From positions 23,825-87,824 of the forward strand of contig JBEKRV010000011.1 in the NCBI GenBank assembly GCA_049517675.1: a stretch of DNA of 64,000 nt. The letters run 5' to 3'. The position numbers and the translations under genes are program-made. The notes below the pieces were generated by a model. The model was given only the letters and a program-made list of their open reading frames with translations. It had not been told where the DNA came from and searched no databases. Source of the DNA: Bog-756 sp049517675 (GTDB lineage: Bacteria > Actinomycetota > Acidimicrobiia > Acidimicrobiales > RAAP-2). Every line of letters begins with the position of its first letter. Position 1 is the first letter of the stretch. Positions 48,583-56,559 of this stretch are shown in pieces.

Positions 48583-49407
48583 TCAGGTCGCCAGGAGGAG
48601 CGAGAACTCGTCCAGCACGGACAGTCCCGCCGGGTCGCCCCCGACCGGTCCGGCCTCGCGGCCGGAGGTCCGGTCGACGATGTCGGCGACCCGACCCTCG
48701 ATGACCGCGGCCCCGGGATGCGCCGCACCGACGGTCACCGTGGTCGCTCCTTCGCCCGCCGTGACGCCGATCAGCAGCTCGGGCTCGGTCGCCCGCAGCT
48801 CGAGCGCCGTGACCGATCCCGACGTCACGGAAGCGAGGCCGACGAGGTACCGGAGCACGACCTCGGACTCGAGGTCCTCGACCACCGGTTGCTCCCCCCG
48901 GGGCACGAGGAGGTCGTACTCGTGGACCCACGAATCGAACAGGAAGTGGCTCAGCACCAGGTCGGCCGGCATGTGGCCGGGGGGCGCTTCGGCGATCGCC
49001 GACCAGCCCGCATCGTCGAGAGCGGTCAGCGCCGAGTCCACCGCCGCATCGGTGGACGCGAGCAGCACCCGGGCCGTGCCGGGCTCCAACTCACCGAGCA
49101 TGGCGGCGGCGTCTGCAACCGTCGTCCGGGTGTCCATGCCCTGCAGCAGGGTCGTCGGGTCGTCCTCGATCGCCTGTCGGAGCGTGTAGCCCAGGAACTG
49201 GCTCGCCGACGTCATGTGCCGGACGAGCTCGGACGTGTCCCAGGACTCGCACCGGGTGGGCCCGTCCCACTCCGTGTCCACCAGGGAGTCGAGCCAGGCC
49301 CGCGTGCGGGCGCGCTGCGAACGCCAGGCGACCGCCGGCCCCTTGGGGTCCGCGTCGACGACCAGGGGGACGCCGGTGCCTCCATAGAACTGCGGGAGCC
49401 TTGCCAC
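48583..49407 (-). CDS. Maleylpyruvate isomerase-like DinB-fold protein
   Basis: A 274-residue protein of the MDMPI N-terminal (TIGR03083-like) family, related to mycothiol-dependent maleylpyruvate isomerases. The DinB four-helix bundle shows the metal-ligand histidines in LVRHMTSAS and DSWVHEYDLL, with the WDTSELVRH start. The C-terminal 90 residues form the partner domain (VTALELRATEPELLIGV, named by its ends). Start: GTG 49407 with GGAAGG about 10 nt ahead; GTG 49416 is the other option. True substrate unknown. Confidence 0.85.
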   Translation of the reverse strand: MARLPQFYGGTGVPLVVDADPKGPAVAWRSQRARTRAWLDSLVDTEWDGPTRCESWDTSELVRHMTSASQFLGYTLRQAIEDDPTTLLQGMDTRTTVADAAAMLGELEPGTARVLLASTDAAVDSALTALDDAGWSAIAEAPPGHMPADLVLSHFLFDSWVHEYDLLVPRGEQPVVEDLESEVVLRYLVGLASVTSGSVTALELRATEPELLIGVTAGEGATTVTVGAAHPGAAVIEGRVADIVDRTSGREAGPVGGDPAGLSVLDEFSLLLAT

Positions 49408-49469
49408 GTCGCGCACTTCCTTCCGTTCTCCGCAGGCGAATCTATCGGTCCGCCGTGCGGGGTGGCACC

Positions 49470-49763
49470 ATGGTGGCCCAGCGCCATGGAGGGCCGATGC
49501 TGTCCCACGACGACGAACTCTTCGCAGCGCTCGGCCGCGCACTCGGCGACCGGCACGGCTGGCACCTCGAACCGTCGACGACTCCGGGGGGAAGCCCGTC
49601 CTGGTGCCTCGACCCGGGGGGTGAGGTCGTGCTGTCCGCATCGGTGGTCCAGGGTCGGATCCAGCTGTATCTCCCCGCGGAGGACCGCGAGATCGAGGTG
49701 GGCGCCGTGGCCGACCTGCAGTCGTGGCTCGACGGGAACGAGGCCGGGTATCTCGCCGACTGA
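49470..49763 (+). CDS. Small hypothetical protein
   Basis: A 97-residue soluble protein (ATG 49470 with GGGTGG upstream; ATG 49497 is an alternative with GGAGGG close by). Its composition fits a real gene: HDDELFAALGRALG then VVLSASVVQGRIQLYLP, a mixed alpha/beta chain with an acidic end. No domain recognised. It is divergent from the DinB-like gene. Confidence 0.6.
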   Translation: MVAQRHGGPMLSHDDELFAALGRALGDRHGWHLEPSTTPGGSPSWCLDPGGEVVLSASVVQGRIQLYLPAEDREIEVGAVADLQSWLDGNEAGYLAD

Positions 49764-49821
49764 GGCACCTCCTCCCCGGTCTCCCCGAAGCTGCGGACCA
49801 CCGGCCGGGCGATCGATCCGG

Positions 49822-50826
49822 TCAGGCCGACCTCGGACCACCCCCGAAGGCGACGGTGGCGGTGATGTCCCGGTGTTCGCTGCCGGGTCCCGGATGGGTG
49901 GTGATCGAGGTGACGGTGAGGTCGCCGGCCGTCAACACGTGGTCGATCCTGATCAGCGGCGGGAGGAGGGGCAGCTCCTGGGACCAGGTGAAGTCGAACG
50001 GCTTCCCCCGGGCGGCTGCGGCGTCGGTCAGCCCCGTCGCCAGGATGGCCCGGAACCCCCGGTTCCCCCAACTGGCGTTGAAGTCACCGACCATCAGGAG
50101 CGTCCGGGGACGGAACCGCTGCAGCTGGGCGAGCACACCGTCGAGCTCCAGGTTCCATGCGTTCCAGTTCGGGTTGACCGGCGCGGTGGTGTGCACGACC
50201 CAGAAGGGGACGGTCCGGCCCGGGAGGGCGAGACTGAAGCGGATGAGATAGGCCAGTCCCTCGACGAAGTACACCGTGGGGCGTCCGAGGGGATACCGGC
50301 TGGCCACGATGAATCCCCGCGACCCGCAGCAGGGCACGGTGAAACGGTAGGGCAGGTCGTCGAGAACACCGGCCCGGGCGAGCTGTGTGAAGTCCTCCAC
50401 ACGTGTCTCCTCCAGCGTGAGCACGTCGGGCCGGTAGCTCCGCAACTGTGGGATGTAGCCGGCCATGGACATGTTGTCGAGCTGCACGTTCGCGTCGAAC
50501 AGGCGGATGCCCGGCTCCGACCGGGCGGCGGCGGGCACCGGTGTCGCCGCGGCGAGCTCGGGCACGACGTAGACCACCTGGGCGATGCAGATGGCGGCGG
50601 CGGCTGCGGCCATCCACCACCGCTTCCCCACCAGTGCGCCCACCAGCACCAACCACGCGGGGAGGTAGAGCACCTCGACCGCGGCGTCCACGTCGGCGAA
50701 CAGCCGCCACTCGTCCCAGGCGATCATCCGGGCGAGGACGACCGAGCCCAGGACGCCGACGATCAGCCATCCGATGCACACGGCGACGAGGGCGAGGACC
50801 GATCGCTCACCCTGTCTCACCGTCAT
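49822..50826 (-). CDS. Membrane-anchored endonuclease/exonuclease/phosphatase-family protein
   Basis: A 334-residue protein: three membrane helices in the first 95 residues, then an EEP-fold domain facing outside. Motifs: LFDANVQLDN (Asn), LEETRVEDF (catalytic Glu region), VGDFNASWGN (Asp-x-Asn) and RIDHVL with the final SEHRDI (His). Such actinobacterial proteins are annotated as endonuclease or phosphatase-like; a role on secreted phosphoesters or lipids is inference. ATG 50826 has TAGCCT 7 nt upstream (leaderless pattern). Confidence 0.85.
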   Translation of the reverse strand: MTVRQGERSVLALVAVCIGWLIVGVLGSVVLARMIAWDEWRLFADVDAAVEVLYLPAWLVLVGALVGKRWWMAAAAAAICIAQVVYVVPELAAATPVPAAARSEPGIRLFDANVQLDNMSMAGYIPQLRSYRPDVLTLEETRVEDFTQLARAGVLDDLPYRFTVPCCGSRGFIVASRYPLGRPTVYFVEGLAYLIRFSLALPGRTVPFWVVHTTAPVNPNWNAWNLELDGVLAQLQRFRPRTLLMVGDFNASWGNRGFRAILATGLTDAAAARGKPFDFTWSQELPLLPPLIRIDHVLTAGDLTVTSITTHPGPGSEHRDITATVAFGGGPRSA

Positions 50827-50890
50827 CCGGAGGAGGCTACCGTCCGCACCACCACGCTCCGGGTGCGGGGTACCGGCGGGACCGGGCCGA

Positions 50891-51241
50891 TCAGGTCCGC
50901 ACCGGCTCCACCACCGTCCCGATGAGGTCCCCCACGGCGTCCATCAGGTGGTCGAACGCCTGTCGGTAGGCGTCGGGCCCGCTCGTGGTCGACAGGTCCG
51001 CCCGGACATCGTCGACCGCGGCCTCGAGACGGTACAGGCGGTCGTGCAGACGCCCGAGGTCGGAGACGGTCACGATGCACTGGTCCTCGGGCACATGGAG
51101 CTCGTCGGCCCGGCGGCGGGCCTCGTAGGCCCGCTGGCGGTGGGAGGCGCTGCAGAACCGGCGCGGTCGTCCGGGGCCGGCCCGTCGGGCCAGTGGGCGG
51201 TGGCACCAGCCGCACCGATCGGTCTCCGACGCGCTCGTCAT
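50891..51241 (-). CDS. Small zinc-finger hypothetical protein
   Basis: A 116-residue protein. The start holds a CxxC...C-x-H pattern (CGWCHRPL, then RFCSASHRQRAYEARRR) of the kind seen in treble-clef fingers, followed by a long amphipathic helix (LGRLHDRLYRLEAAVDDV). ATG 51241 has TACCGT 6 nt upstream, so it appears leaderless. Family is widespread in actinobacteria, function unknown. Confidence 0.7.
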   Translation of the reverse strand: MTSASETDRCGWCHRPLARRAGPGRPRRFCSASHRQRAYEARRRADELHVPEDQCIVTVSDLGRLHDRLYRLEAAVDDVRADLSTTSGPDAYRQAFDHLMDAVGDLIGTVVEPVRT

Positions 51242-51298
51242 CCCCCGACGGTAGGCCGTGGGGCCCGGGCGGCGGGGTGATGGCCGGGGAGGTCCCGT

Positions 51299-51712
51299 TC
51301 AGATCCGGTCCAGGCGGACCACGGGGATCACCCGGTCGGTGGCCGCCTGGTACTCCGCGAAGTTGGCGAAATCTGCGGCCTGGGCCGCGTAGACGCGGTC
51401 GCGCTCGTCGCCCTCGGCCACCACGGCCCGGGCCTCGAACGTGTCGGTGCCGAGCTCGACCGTGACCACCGGGTGGGCCACCAGATTGTGGAACCAGTCC
51501 GGGTTGGTCGGTGCGCCCGCCTTGGAGGCGAACACGTAGATCGCGTCGCCCTCGGTGCGGCACACCACGGGGTTGGTCCGCGGCTCGCCGGACCTGGCGC
51601 CGGTCGTGGTCAAGATCACGATCGTCGCCCCGGCGAACGGGCCACCGACCTTCCCTCCGTTGGCGCGGAACTCGTCGATCACCTGGGCGTTGAACTCGTT
51701 CATGTCGGGCAT
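51299..51712 (-). CDS. F420-type nitroreductase family protein (short DDN)
   Basis: A 137-residue split-barrel protein of the DDN family. FNAQVIDEFRANGGKVGGPF at the start (named by ends), then VILTTTGARSGEPRTNPVV, and FHNLVAHPVVTVE are classic for F420-dependent members. ATG 51712 has a perfect AAGGAGG site 4-5 nt ahead. Activity likely a deazaflavin-dependent reductase; substrate unknown. Confidence 0.88.
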   Translation of the reverse strand: MPDMNEFNAQVIDEFRANGGKVGGPFAGATIVILTTTGARSGEPRTNPVVCRTEGDAIYVFASKAGAPTNPDWFHNLVAHPVVTVELGTDTFEARAVVAEGDERDRVYAAQAADFANFAEYQAATDRVIPVVRLDRI

Positions 51713-51855
51713 GGGGCCTCCTTGCGACCTCGTGGGGGTCCGGATCGGCTGACGGAGTCGAGGATAGGGGGCGGTGCCCGGCCATCGGTCTGCCCGGTCG
51801 GAGCCGTACCCGCAAACGCCGTGGGTCCCGGTAATCTCGGAGTGGAGCCGCACCC

Positions 51856-52110
51856 ATGGACTACGACCCCGACGAGTTCTCCTTCGAGGACCTCTACGAC
51901 GACGACGGCATCTTCTACCGCACGTGCGGGAAGTGCGGGTCGCGCACGTCGCCCCGGTGGAGCGAGTCGGCCTGCCTCGAGGAGGCCCGACGCTACGGCT
52001 GGCGCCGGGTAGCTGCATCCGACCGGCCCGGTGCCCGCCGGATGGACCTGTGCGGCGCCTGCGCCGACGACGCCGGCATCGGACCGCCGATGGCCCGCTT
52101 CGGCTGGTAG
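51856..52110 (+). CDS. Small acidic Cys-rich protein
   Basis: An 84-residue protein. The first 20 residues are Asp/Glu/Tyr-rich, followed by a four-Cys zinc-ribbon-like pattern (CGKCGSR, then CGAC). Stop TAG at 52108-52110 lies at the end of a 33-bp unit that is repeated twice downstream, stop codon included. ATG 51856 follows GGAGCCGC. No family recognised. Confidence 0.65.
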   Translation: MDYDPDEFSFEDLYDDDGIFYRTCGKCGSRTSPRWSESACLEEARRYGWRRVAASDRPGARRMDLCGACADDAGIGPPMARFGW

Positions 52111-52176
52111 ATCGGACCGCCGATGGCCCGCTTCGGCTGGTAGACCGGACCGCCGATGGCCCGCTTCGGCTGGTAG
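52078..52176 (+). repeat. Three tandem 33-bp repeats spanning a gene's stop codon
   Basis: Units at 52078-52110, 52111-52143 and 52144-52176. The first two are identical; the third differs only in its second base (C for T). Each encodes the same ten residues (IGPPMARFGW or TGPPMARFGW) plus a TAG. Consequently only the first unit is translated, and the next two are dormant copies of the C-terminus. Confidence 0.95.
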
Positions 52177-52198
52177 TGGGTCGGTCCTCACCCTCGGC

Positions 52199-52834
52199 TC
52201 AACGGTCGAGGCGGAGCACCCGCCCCTCGAGCGGATCGTCGTCGGACACCCTGCGTCTCTTCCGTCCGAGCGGAGCCGGTGTGCCGATGTTGACCCACCC
52301 GAGCAGGGACTCGTCGGGACCGCAGCCGAAGAACGCACGGGGCGGAGCGGTCCCGAGCACGCCTGCGCTCTTCCACACCGCGCCGTAGCCGAGTCCGGTG
52401 GCGGCCAGCACCACTGCGAAGCCGGTGCACGAGGCGGACGCCACCTGCTCCCACACCTCGACGTTGGACGACCGGTCGGGAGAGGCGATGAGCACGACCG
52501 AGCAGGGCGCCGCGTAGGCCTTGCTGCGCATCTTGGCCACCACCGCGTCGGGAAGATCGGTCCCCCGCGCTTCGTGGAGGCCGGCGACCAGAGCGGCGGC
52601 GAAGCGGTCCCGGCCCTCGCCGGTGCAGACGGCGAACCGCCAGGGCCGGAGATCGCCGTGGTCCGGTACCGACGTCGCCGTTGCCAGGATCACGTCGAGA
52701 TCGCCGGGTGTCGGTGCCCGGCCGTCGGGGTCCGGTTCCGGACGGACGGCCGACAGCCGCGCGACGAACGCCGGATCGGCCGGCGGCGCCACCGGCTCCG
52801 GGTCCACGACGTGCTCGGGATCACGAGAGTCCAT
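52199..52834 (-). CDS. Nitroreductase-family (FMN) protein
   Basis: A 211-residue FMN-fold protein of the nitroreductase superfamily (BluB/NfsB branch). HGDLRPWRFAV gives the FMN phosphate loop, EVWEQVASASCTGFAVVLAA and GLGYGAVWKSAG the conserved core, and LLGWVNIGTP the end. ATG 52834 is placed 7 nt after a TACGAT -10-like hexamer; ATG 52843 would start inside that hexamer and is less likely. Substrate unknown. Confidence 0.85.
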   Translation of the reverse strand: MDSRDPEHVVDPEPVAPPADPAFVARLSAVRPEPDPDGRAPTPGDLDVILATATSVPDHGDLRPWRFAVCTGEGRDRFAAALVAGLHEARGTDLPDAVVAKMRSKAYAAPCSVVLIASPDRSSNVEVWEQVASASCTGFAVVLAATGLGYGAVWKSAGVLGTAPPRAFFGCGPDESLLGWVNIGTPAPLGRKRRRVSDDDPLEGRVLRLDR

Positions 52835-52994
52835 CGCCCGCATCGTAGGGTGCCTCCCGTCCGCCGTGCCGTCGGACGTCAAGGGCACGAGCAGGGAGAA
52901 CCCGGCCGACCGGCCGGCGGCACGGCAGTGCGGGGGCCCCGGACGGCGCCTCCGTCCGCGAGGGGGTGGCTTCGGCAGTAGCCTGTCGCCCGGT

Positions 52995-54332
52995 ATGGGC
53001 CATCGCATCGAAGTCGAACTCACCAGTCAGTCGGACGAATCCACCTGGACGTGGCGTGCCGCCGGAGCCAAGCTCCCCCGCGGGACGGTGTCGGCGGAGC
53101 TGGTCCCCCCGGGCACCACGGTGGGGAGCGTGCTGAGGGCCGAAGTCGAGATGAGCCTGGACGGTACGACGGTCACCGCGCTCCTCGCGCCGAAGGGCAA
53201 GACCGAACCCAAGCCGATCGAGCGGATCGAGGTCCTCGGCACCCCCCAGAAGGGTCCCGACGTCAATGTGGTGCTCGCCGGAAAGGGCAAGCGGCGCCGT
53301 GACGACTACGGCGACGGCGACCGGGACGGCTCCCGTCGGCCGTCGGGCCGCGGGCCGCGGACCGAAGGTGGTCGCCCCTCCCGTTCCGACGGCGATCGCG
53401 CCCCGCGCGGCGAGGGCGCCCGGCCGCCACGTGGCGAGGGGCGGCCCCGCGACGGTGCCACCACCGGCGAGGGTGGGGCACCGGGCGGCGCACGTCGTCC
53501 CGGTCCGACCCGTCCCGGTGGTCGTGAGGGCGCAGGGCGCGACCGCGGCGACCGTCGTCCGGCCACGTCGACCGTCTACCGCAACGCCGCTCTGGCCGAA
53601 CTCCGACCCGAGCAGCTCCCGGTGGCCGAGCAGCTGCTGCGAGGGGGCATCCCGTCGGTGCGCCAGGCCATCCAGGAACAGAACGCCCGGGCCCGGGCCG
53701 AGGGACGACCCGAGGTGACCGAGGCGCCCCTGATGGCCATGGCCGAGGAGCTCCGTCCGGTCATCAACCTGGCCACCTGGAAGGACCGGGCCTCCGTCGC
53801 CCGCAACTCGGGCAAGGACACACCGCTGCGCGAGCTGCGGTCGATCGTGGCCTCCGCTTCGACGGTCACCCTCGACGACGAGGGGTCCGAGATGGTCACG
53901 TCGCTGCGTACCAGCCTCAACGAACGGATCACCGCACTGCGCGAACGGTGGGTGGAGCGGATCACCACCTCGCTCGACGAGGGACGGGTGCTGGACGCGG
54001 TGCGCGCCTCCATCCGGCCGCCCGAGCCCTCCGCCCGGCTGTCGGCCGAGTTGGCGGTCCGGCTGGCCGACGCGGCCGGGCAGGCCATGACGTCGGACCT
54101 GTCGCCGGAGGCGTGGCTCGCCCTCCTCGAGGTGGTCGTCGAGTGCCCGGTACGGCGGACGGTGAAGCCCGCCGGACTTCCGGTGGGAGCGGACGAGGCC
54201 GTCCTGTCCGAGGCCCGCAAGGCCGCCGGCCACGTGCCCGAGCTGGCCCGGTTGATGGGGATCCCCATCCCTCCGCCCCCGGGGCCCCGTCGTCCCGTAC
54301 CGGCCCGTCCGGCCGGCCGTCGCGCCTCCTAG
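52995..54332 (+). CDS. Lineage-specific protein with Arg/Gly-rich linker
   Basis: A 445-residue protein. An N-terminal beta-rich domain (about 1-85, EVELTSQSDESTWTWRAAG) is followed by a 90-residue Arg/Gly/Pro/Asp-rich disordered region (GRGPRTEGG, RPGPTRPGGREG) like RGG RNA-binding tails, and a C-terminal all-helical domain (LRPEQLPVAEQLLRGG, then IQEQNARARAEGRP). ATG 52995 has TAGCCT 10 nt upstream. Similar genes exist in Acidimicrobiia by my recollection; RNA binding is inference. Confidence 0.7.
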   Translation: MGHRIEVELTSQSDESTWTWRAAGAKLPRGTVSAELVPPGTTVGSVLRAEVEMSLDGTTVTALLAPKGKTEPKPIERIEVLGTPQKGPDVNVVLAGKGKRRRDDYGDGDRDGSRRPSGRGPRTEGGRPSRSDGDRAPRGEGARPPRGEGRPRDGATTGEGGAPGGARRPGPTRPGGREGAGRDRGDRRPATSTVYRNAALAELRPEQLPVAEQLLRGGIPSVRQAIQEQNARARAEGRPEVTEAPLMAMAEELRPVINLATWKDRASVARNSGKDTPLRELRSIVASASTVTLDDEGSEMVTSLRTSLNERITALRERWVERITTSLDEGRVLDAVRASIRPPEPSARLSAELAVRLADAAGQAMTSDLSPEAWLALLEVVVECPVRRTVKPAGLPVGADEAVLSEARKAAGHVPELARLMGIPIPPPPGPRRPVPARPAGRRAS

Positions 54333-54359
54333 GCCCCCGCCCGTGGCCCCCAGGGCCCG

Positions 54360-54833
54360 TCAGTCGAGGGACAGGTGCATCACGAGCAGTCGGGCCTTGA
54401 ATCCGGCCGACTCGTAGAACTGCTTCGCCCCCCGGTCGCCGGGGAGGGCCGATCCGTCGACCCCGGTACAGCCCTGCCCGCGGAACCACCCGATCGACCG
54501 TTCGAGCAGCAGCTGACCGAGCCCCACCTCGCGGGCGCCGGGCTCGACGAAGCAGACGTCGAGCACGCCCCGCCGCTCCCCGTCCGTGGTGTCGACCCGG
54601 CAGAGGGCCGCACCGGCCACCCATCCCTCGAGGGTGCCCACCAGCGCGGTCCGATCGGGCTCGGCGACGTAGCGGGACACCGAGCCGTTGGTCGTCTCCG
54701 GAGGGCTTCCGCCCGCGTCGTTCGGGTGGGTGAGGCCGGCTCCCCGCCGGTCGCCCCGTTCGGCATGGAAGGCCTCGGTCAGCTCGACCAGGCGATCCAG
54801 GTCGTGGTCGGAGGCCACGCGCACCTGCTCCAC
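54360..54833 (-). CDS. GNAT-family acetyltransferase
   Basis: A 157-residue N-acetyltransferase. Motif A appears as VEPGAREVGLGQLLLERSIGWF with the acetyl-CoA-binding R/V-x-G-x-G/L pattern, and motif B ends with KQFYESAGFKAR. GTG 54833 starts it. Substrate unknown. It is in the same orientation as the next upstream gene but with a 35-nt gap. Confidence 0.85.
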   Translation of the reverse strand: MEQVRVASDHDLDRLVELTEAFHAERGDRRGAGLTHPNDAGGSPPETTNGSVSRYVAEPDRTALVGTLEGWVAGAALCRVDTTDGERRGVLDVCFVEPGAREVGLGQLLLERSIGWFRGQGCTGVDGSALPGDRGAKQFYESAGFKARLLVMHLSLD

Positions 54834-54868
54834 CGGGGCCCCGGAGCGCCGGTCGTCGGCGTTCGGGC

Positions 54869-55483
54869 TCAGGACCGCTCGTCCAGCAGCTGGTCGACCC
54901 GGCTCAGGATCGTCCGCCGCCCCCGGGTCGAGGTCTCGTAGGCCCGGACCGACACCAGCTCGGACCGGCTCAACCCGTCCAGCCGTTGGACCACCTGGGA
55001 GGCGGAGAGCGTGTCGAACCCGGGGATGGCGAGTGTCGACACCTCGGGCACGTGGCCGTTGACCGCGGCCGACGGTACCGGCGTGACCGCAGCCGTCGGA
55101 GCCGCCGCAACCGTCGGATCCGTCCGGACGGGCTGGGCCCCGGTCGCGGGCGAACGGGGGATGGTGCGGAGGCGGGGACGGGCGGACGACGTCGTGCCCG
55201 ACCCGGTGTCCCGGGTCGGTGCCGGTGGTGCCGGTGGTGCCGGGGGACGCCGGACCCCGGCCGAGCGCTTCTTCAGCTCGTGGCCACCCACGTCGACGAC
55301 CAGCTTGCCCACGGCTCGCGCCGAGTCCACCCGTACGCCGAGACGCTCCCTGCCCCGCTCCGCCAGTCGCGGCAGCTCCTCGGCCACGGCGACCGCCAGC
55401 CCCGTGGGCAGGAAGACGAAGAGGTCGAGGAGGCGCTCACTCAACGGCTGTCCGGTGCTGTGATCGTCGGTGGGGTCGGTCAT
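54869..55483 (-). CDS. Hypothetical protein with C-terminal helical motif
   Basis: A 204-residue protein. The first 70 residues are partly helical (LSERLLDLFVFLPTGLAVAV), then a Pro/Ala/Thr-rich linker to about 150, and a C-terminal helical unit (IPGFDTLSASQVVQRLDGL, then SVRAYETSTRGRRTILSRV). The IPGFDxLSAxQVVxRL-x-ELxxVxxYE form is a recurring tail in acidimicrobial and related proteins. Function unknown. It lies 12 nt downstream of the DUF4193 gene. Confidence 0.65.
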   Translation of the reverse strand: MTDPTDDHSTGQPLSERLLDLFVFLPTGLAVAVAEELPRLAERGRERLGVRVDSARAVGKLVVDVGGHELKKRSAGVRRPPAPPAPPAPTRDTGSGTTSSARPRLRTIPRSPATGAQPVRTDPTVAAAPTAAVTPVPSAAVNGHVPEVSTLAIPGFDTLSASQVVQRLDGLSRSELVSVRAYETSTRGRRTILSRVDQLLDERS

Positions 55484-55495
55484 GCTCGTCTCGGA

Positions 55496-55972
55496 TCAGA
55501 CACAGTCGCGGCAGAGCATCTTCTTCTTGTCCGCGAGTTGGTTGGCGTGCTTCACCAGGAAGCACGATCGGCAGACGAATTCGCCCGGCTGCTTGGGCAG
55601 CACCCGCTCCACGTCGCCGCCGGTGCGGTCCTCGGGCTCCGGCGACTCCTCGTCGTCCTCGACCTCCTCGACGACCAGTCGTTCCTTCAGGATGGTGTCC
55701 AGGCTCGCCTCGACGTCCTCGTCGTCCGGCTCCTCCTCCTCGTCGTCGTCGGCCTCCTCGCCGGCCGCCTTGGCGACGGCCTTGGCGGTGCCGGCGGGGA
55801 CGTCCGGCTCCTCTTCCTCCTCCACGTCGATGACGGCCACGACGTCGTCATCGTCGTCGACGTCCAGCACCAGCGCGTCGTCCACGATCAGATCGTCGTC
55901 ATCGGCGAGCTCCTCGAGGTCCTCCTCGATCAGCTCGTCCGGTCCTTCAACTTCGTCGATGTCTTCTGCCAT
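55496..55972 (-). CDS. DUF4193 family protein (acidic, zinc-ribbon end)
   Basis: A 158-residue protein. Residues 1-110 are strongly acidic (long runs of Asp/Glu), and the end carries the DUF4193 zinc-ribbon: EFVCRSCFLVKHANQLA, then MLCRDC. DUF4193 is an actinobacteria-specific family with no known function. ATG 55972 follows GAAAGACC. Upstream lies a long leader with a structured element. The GTCGTC-rich DNA is due to the acidic codons. Confidence 0.85.
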   Translation of the reverse strand: MAEDIDEVEGPDELIEEDLEELADDDDLIVDDALVLDVDDDDDVVAVIDVEEEEEPDVPAGTAKAVAKAAGEEADDDEEEEPDDEDVEASLDTILKERLVVEEVEDDEESPEPEDRTGGDVERVLPKQPGEFVCRSCFLVKHANQLADKKKMLCRDCV

Positions 55973-56300
55973 ATCGGTCTTTCGGTGATGAGTTGGCCGG
56001 GAGCATAGACGGTCCGGCCTTCCGTTCATTCGTCACGTGCGGCACGGGACCCGTGCCCGCTGGGGCCGCGTCCCATGCCACCGTTGCGTGGGGATCATGC
56101 CAGGAATCGCAACGGGTGTGGTGCATGAGGCCCGCACCACCTGGTGCGGATCGGCAACCGCCGGTCCGTCGGATGGGGCCTGCGACCGGGCGGCCCGACC
56201 ACCGGTCGCCGTCGGGGACCTCTCCGCCCGTCCGTGGACGGTCAGCGCGCCGCCGCGCGCCCTGCATGCCCGCTACCGCACGTCGTGGGGACCAGGCGGT

Positions 56301-56394
56301 AGGGCCCAAGGGATCTTTGGCACCACTCCCCCGTTACCCCCGGCTTCCGCCGACGGTCTCGGGGAGGTGTTTTCTACTCGACCCCTTGGGCCTT
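56301..56394. ncRNA. Candidate structured RNA, elongated hairpin
   Basis: GGCCCAAGGG (56303-56312) pairs with CCCTTGGGCC (56383-56392), 10 bp without mismatch. Inside, CACC..TCCCC (56321-56331) pairs with GGGGAGGTG (56361-56369), and an inner CGGC-TTCC-GCCG hairpin lies at 56341-56352. Both strands would fold; the promoter-like pair upstream favours the minus strand, while the plus strand has C-rich unpaired stretches (CCCCCGTTACCCCC) as in actinobacterial 6C-type RNAs. I cannot assign a family. Confidence 0.4.
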
Positions 56395-56482
56395 CCTCCG
56401 CCTCTCACAGCATCCCCCCCTCGGACTGCACGAGTGGCCGAAACCACTGCGGGCGACCCTCGGGGCGACTGGGACTGGCCGC

Positions 56483-56513
56483 ACTGTACGTCACACGGCG
56501 GGTACCTCGTCAA
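56483..56513 (-). promoter_or_regulatory. Possible minus-strand promoter
   Basis: TTGACG (reverse of 56508-56513) and TACAGT (reverse of 56483-56488) with a 19-nt spacer. The spacing is a little long. It would drive a transcript towards the hairpin element and DUF4193. Confidence 0.35.
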
Positions 56514-56534
56514 ATGCCTTTACTACCTTGCGAC

Positions 56535-56558
56535 CTGGGACTCTTCAGAACTTCCCAG
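56535..56558 (-). terminator. Hairpin just after the ThyX stop
   Basis: CTGGGA (56535-56540) and TCCCAG (56553-56558), 12-nt loop, directly downstream of the ThyX gene (minus strand). No T-run. Confidence 0.45.
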
Positions 56559-56559
56559 T

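Larger units (their letters stand above)
55973..56559. other. 587-nt intergenic region with structured RNA features
   Basis: No protein gene is supported. It contains a 10-bp closing stem and nested helices (56301-56394), a minus-strand promoter-like pair (56483-56513), a small AGTGG/CCACT hairpin near 56434, and a hairpin just after the ThyX stop. It could be a long 5' leader for the DUF4193 gene or an independent RNA gene. Confidence 0.5.

Noticed and set aside
55496..55972. GTCGTC/TCCTCC runs as simple sequence repeat
   Set aside because: They are the antisense view of Asp/Glu codon runs in the DUF4193 protein.
56301..56394. Assignment of the structured element to RNase P, tmRNA or SRP RNA
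   Set aside because: The conserved cores of those RNAs (for example the P-RNA GAGGAAAGUCC start, a tRNA-like tmRNA end, the SRP GGAA tetraloop region) were not found.
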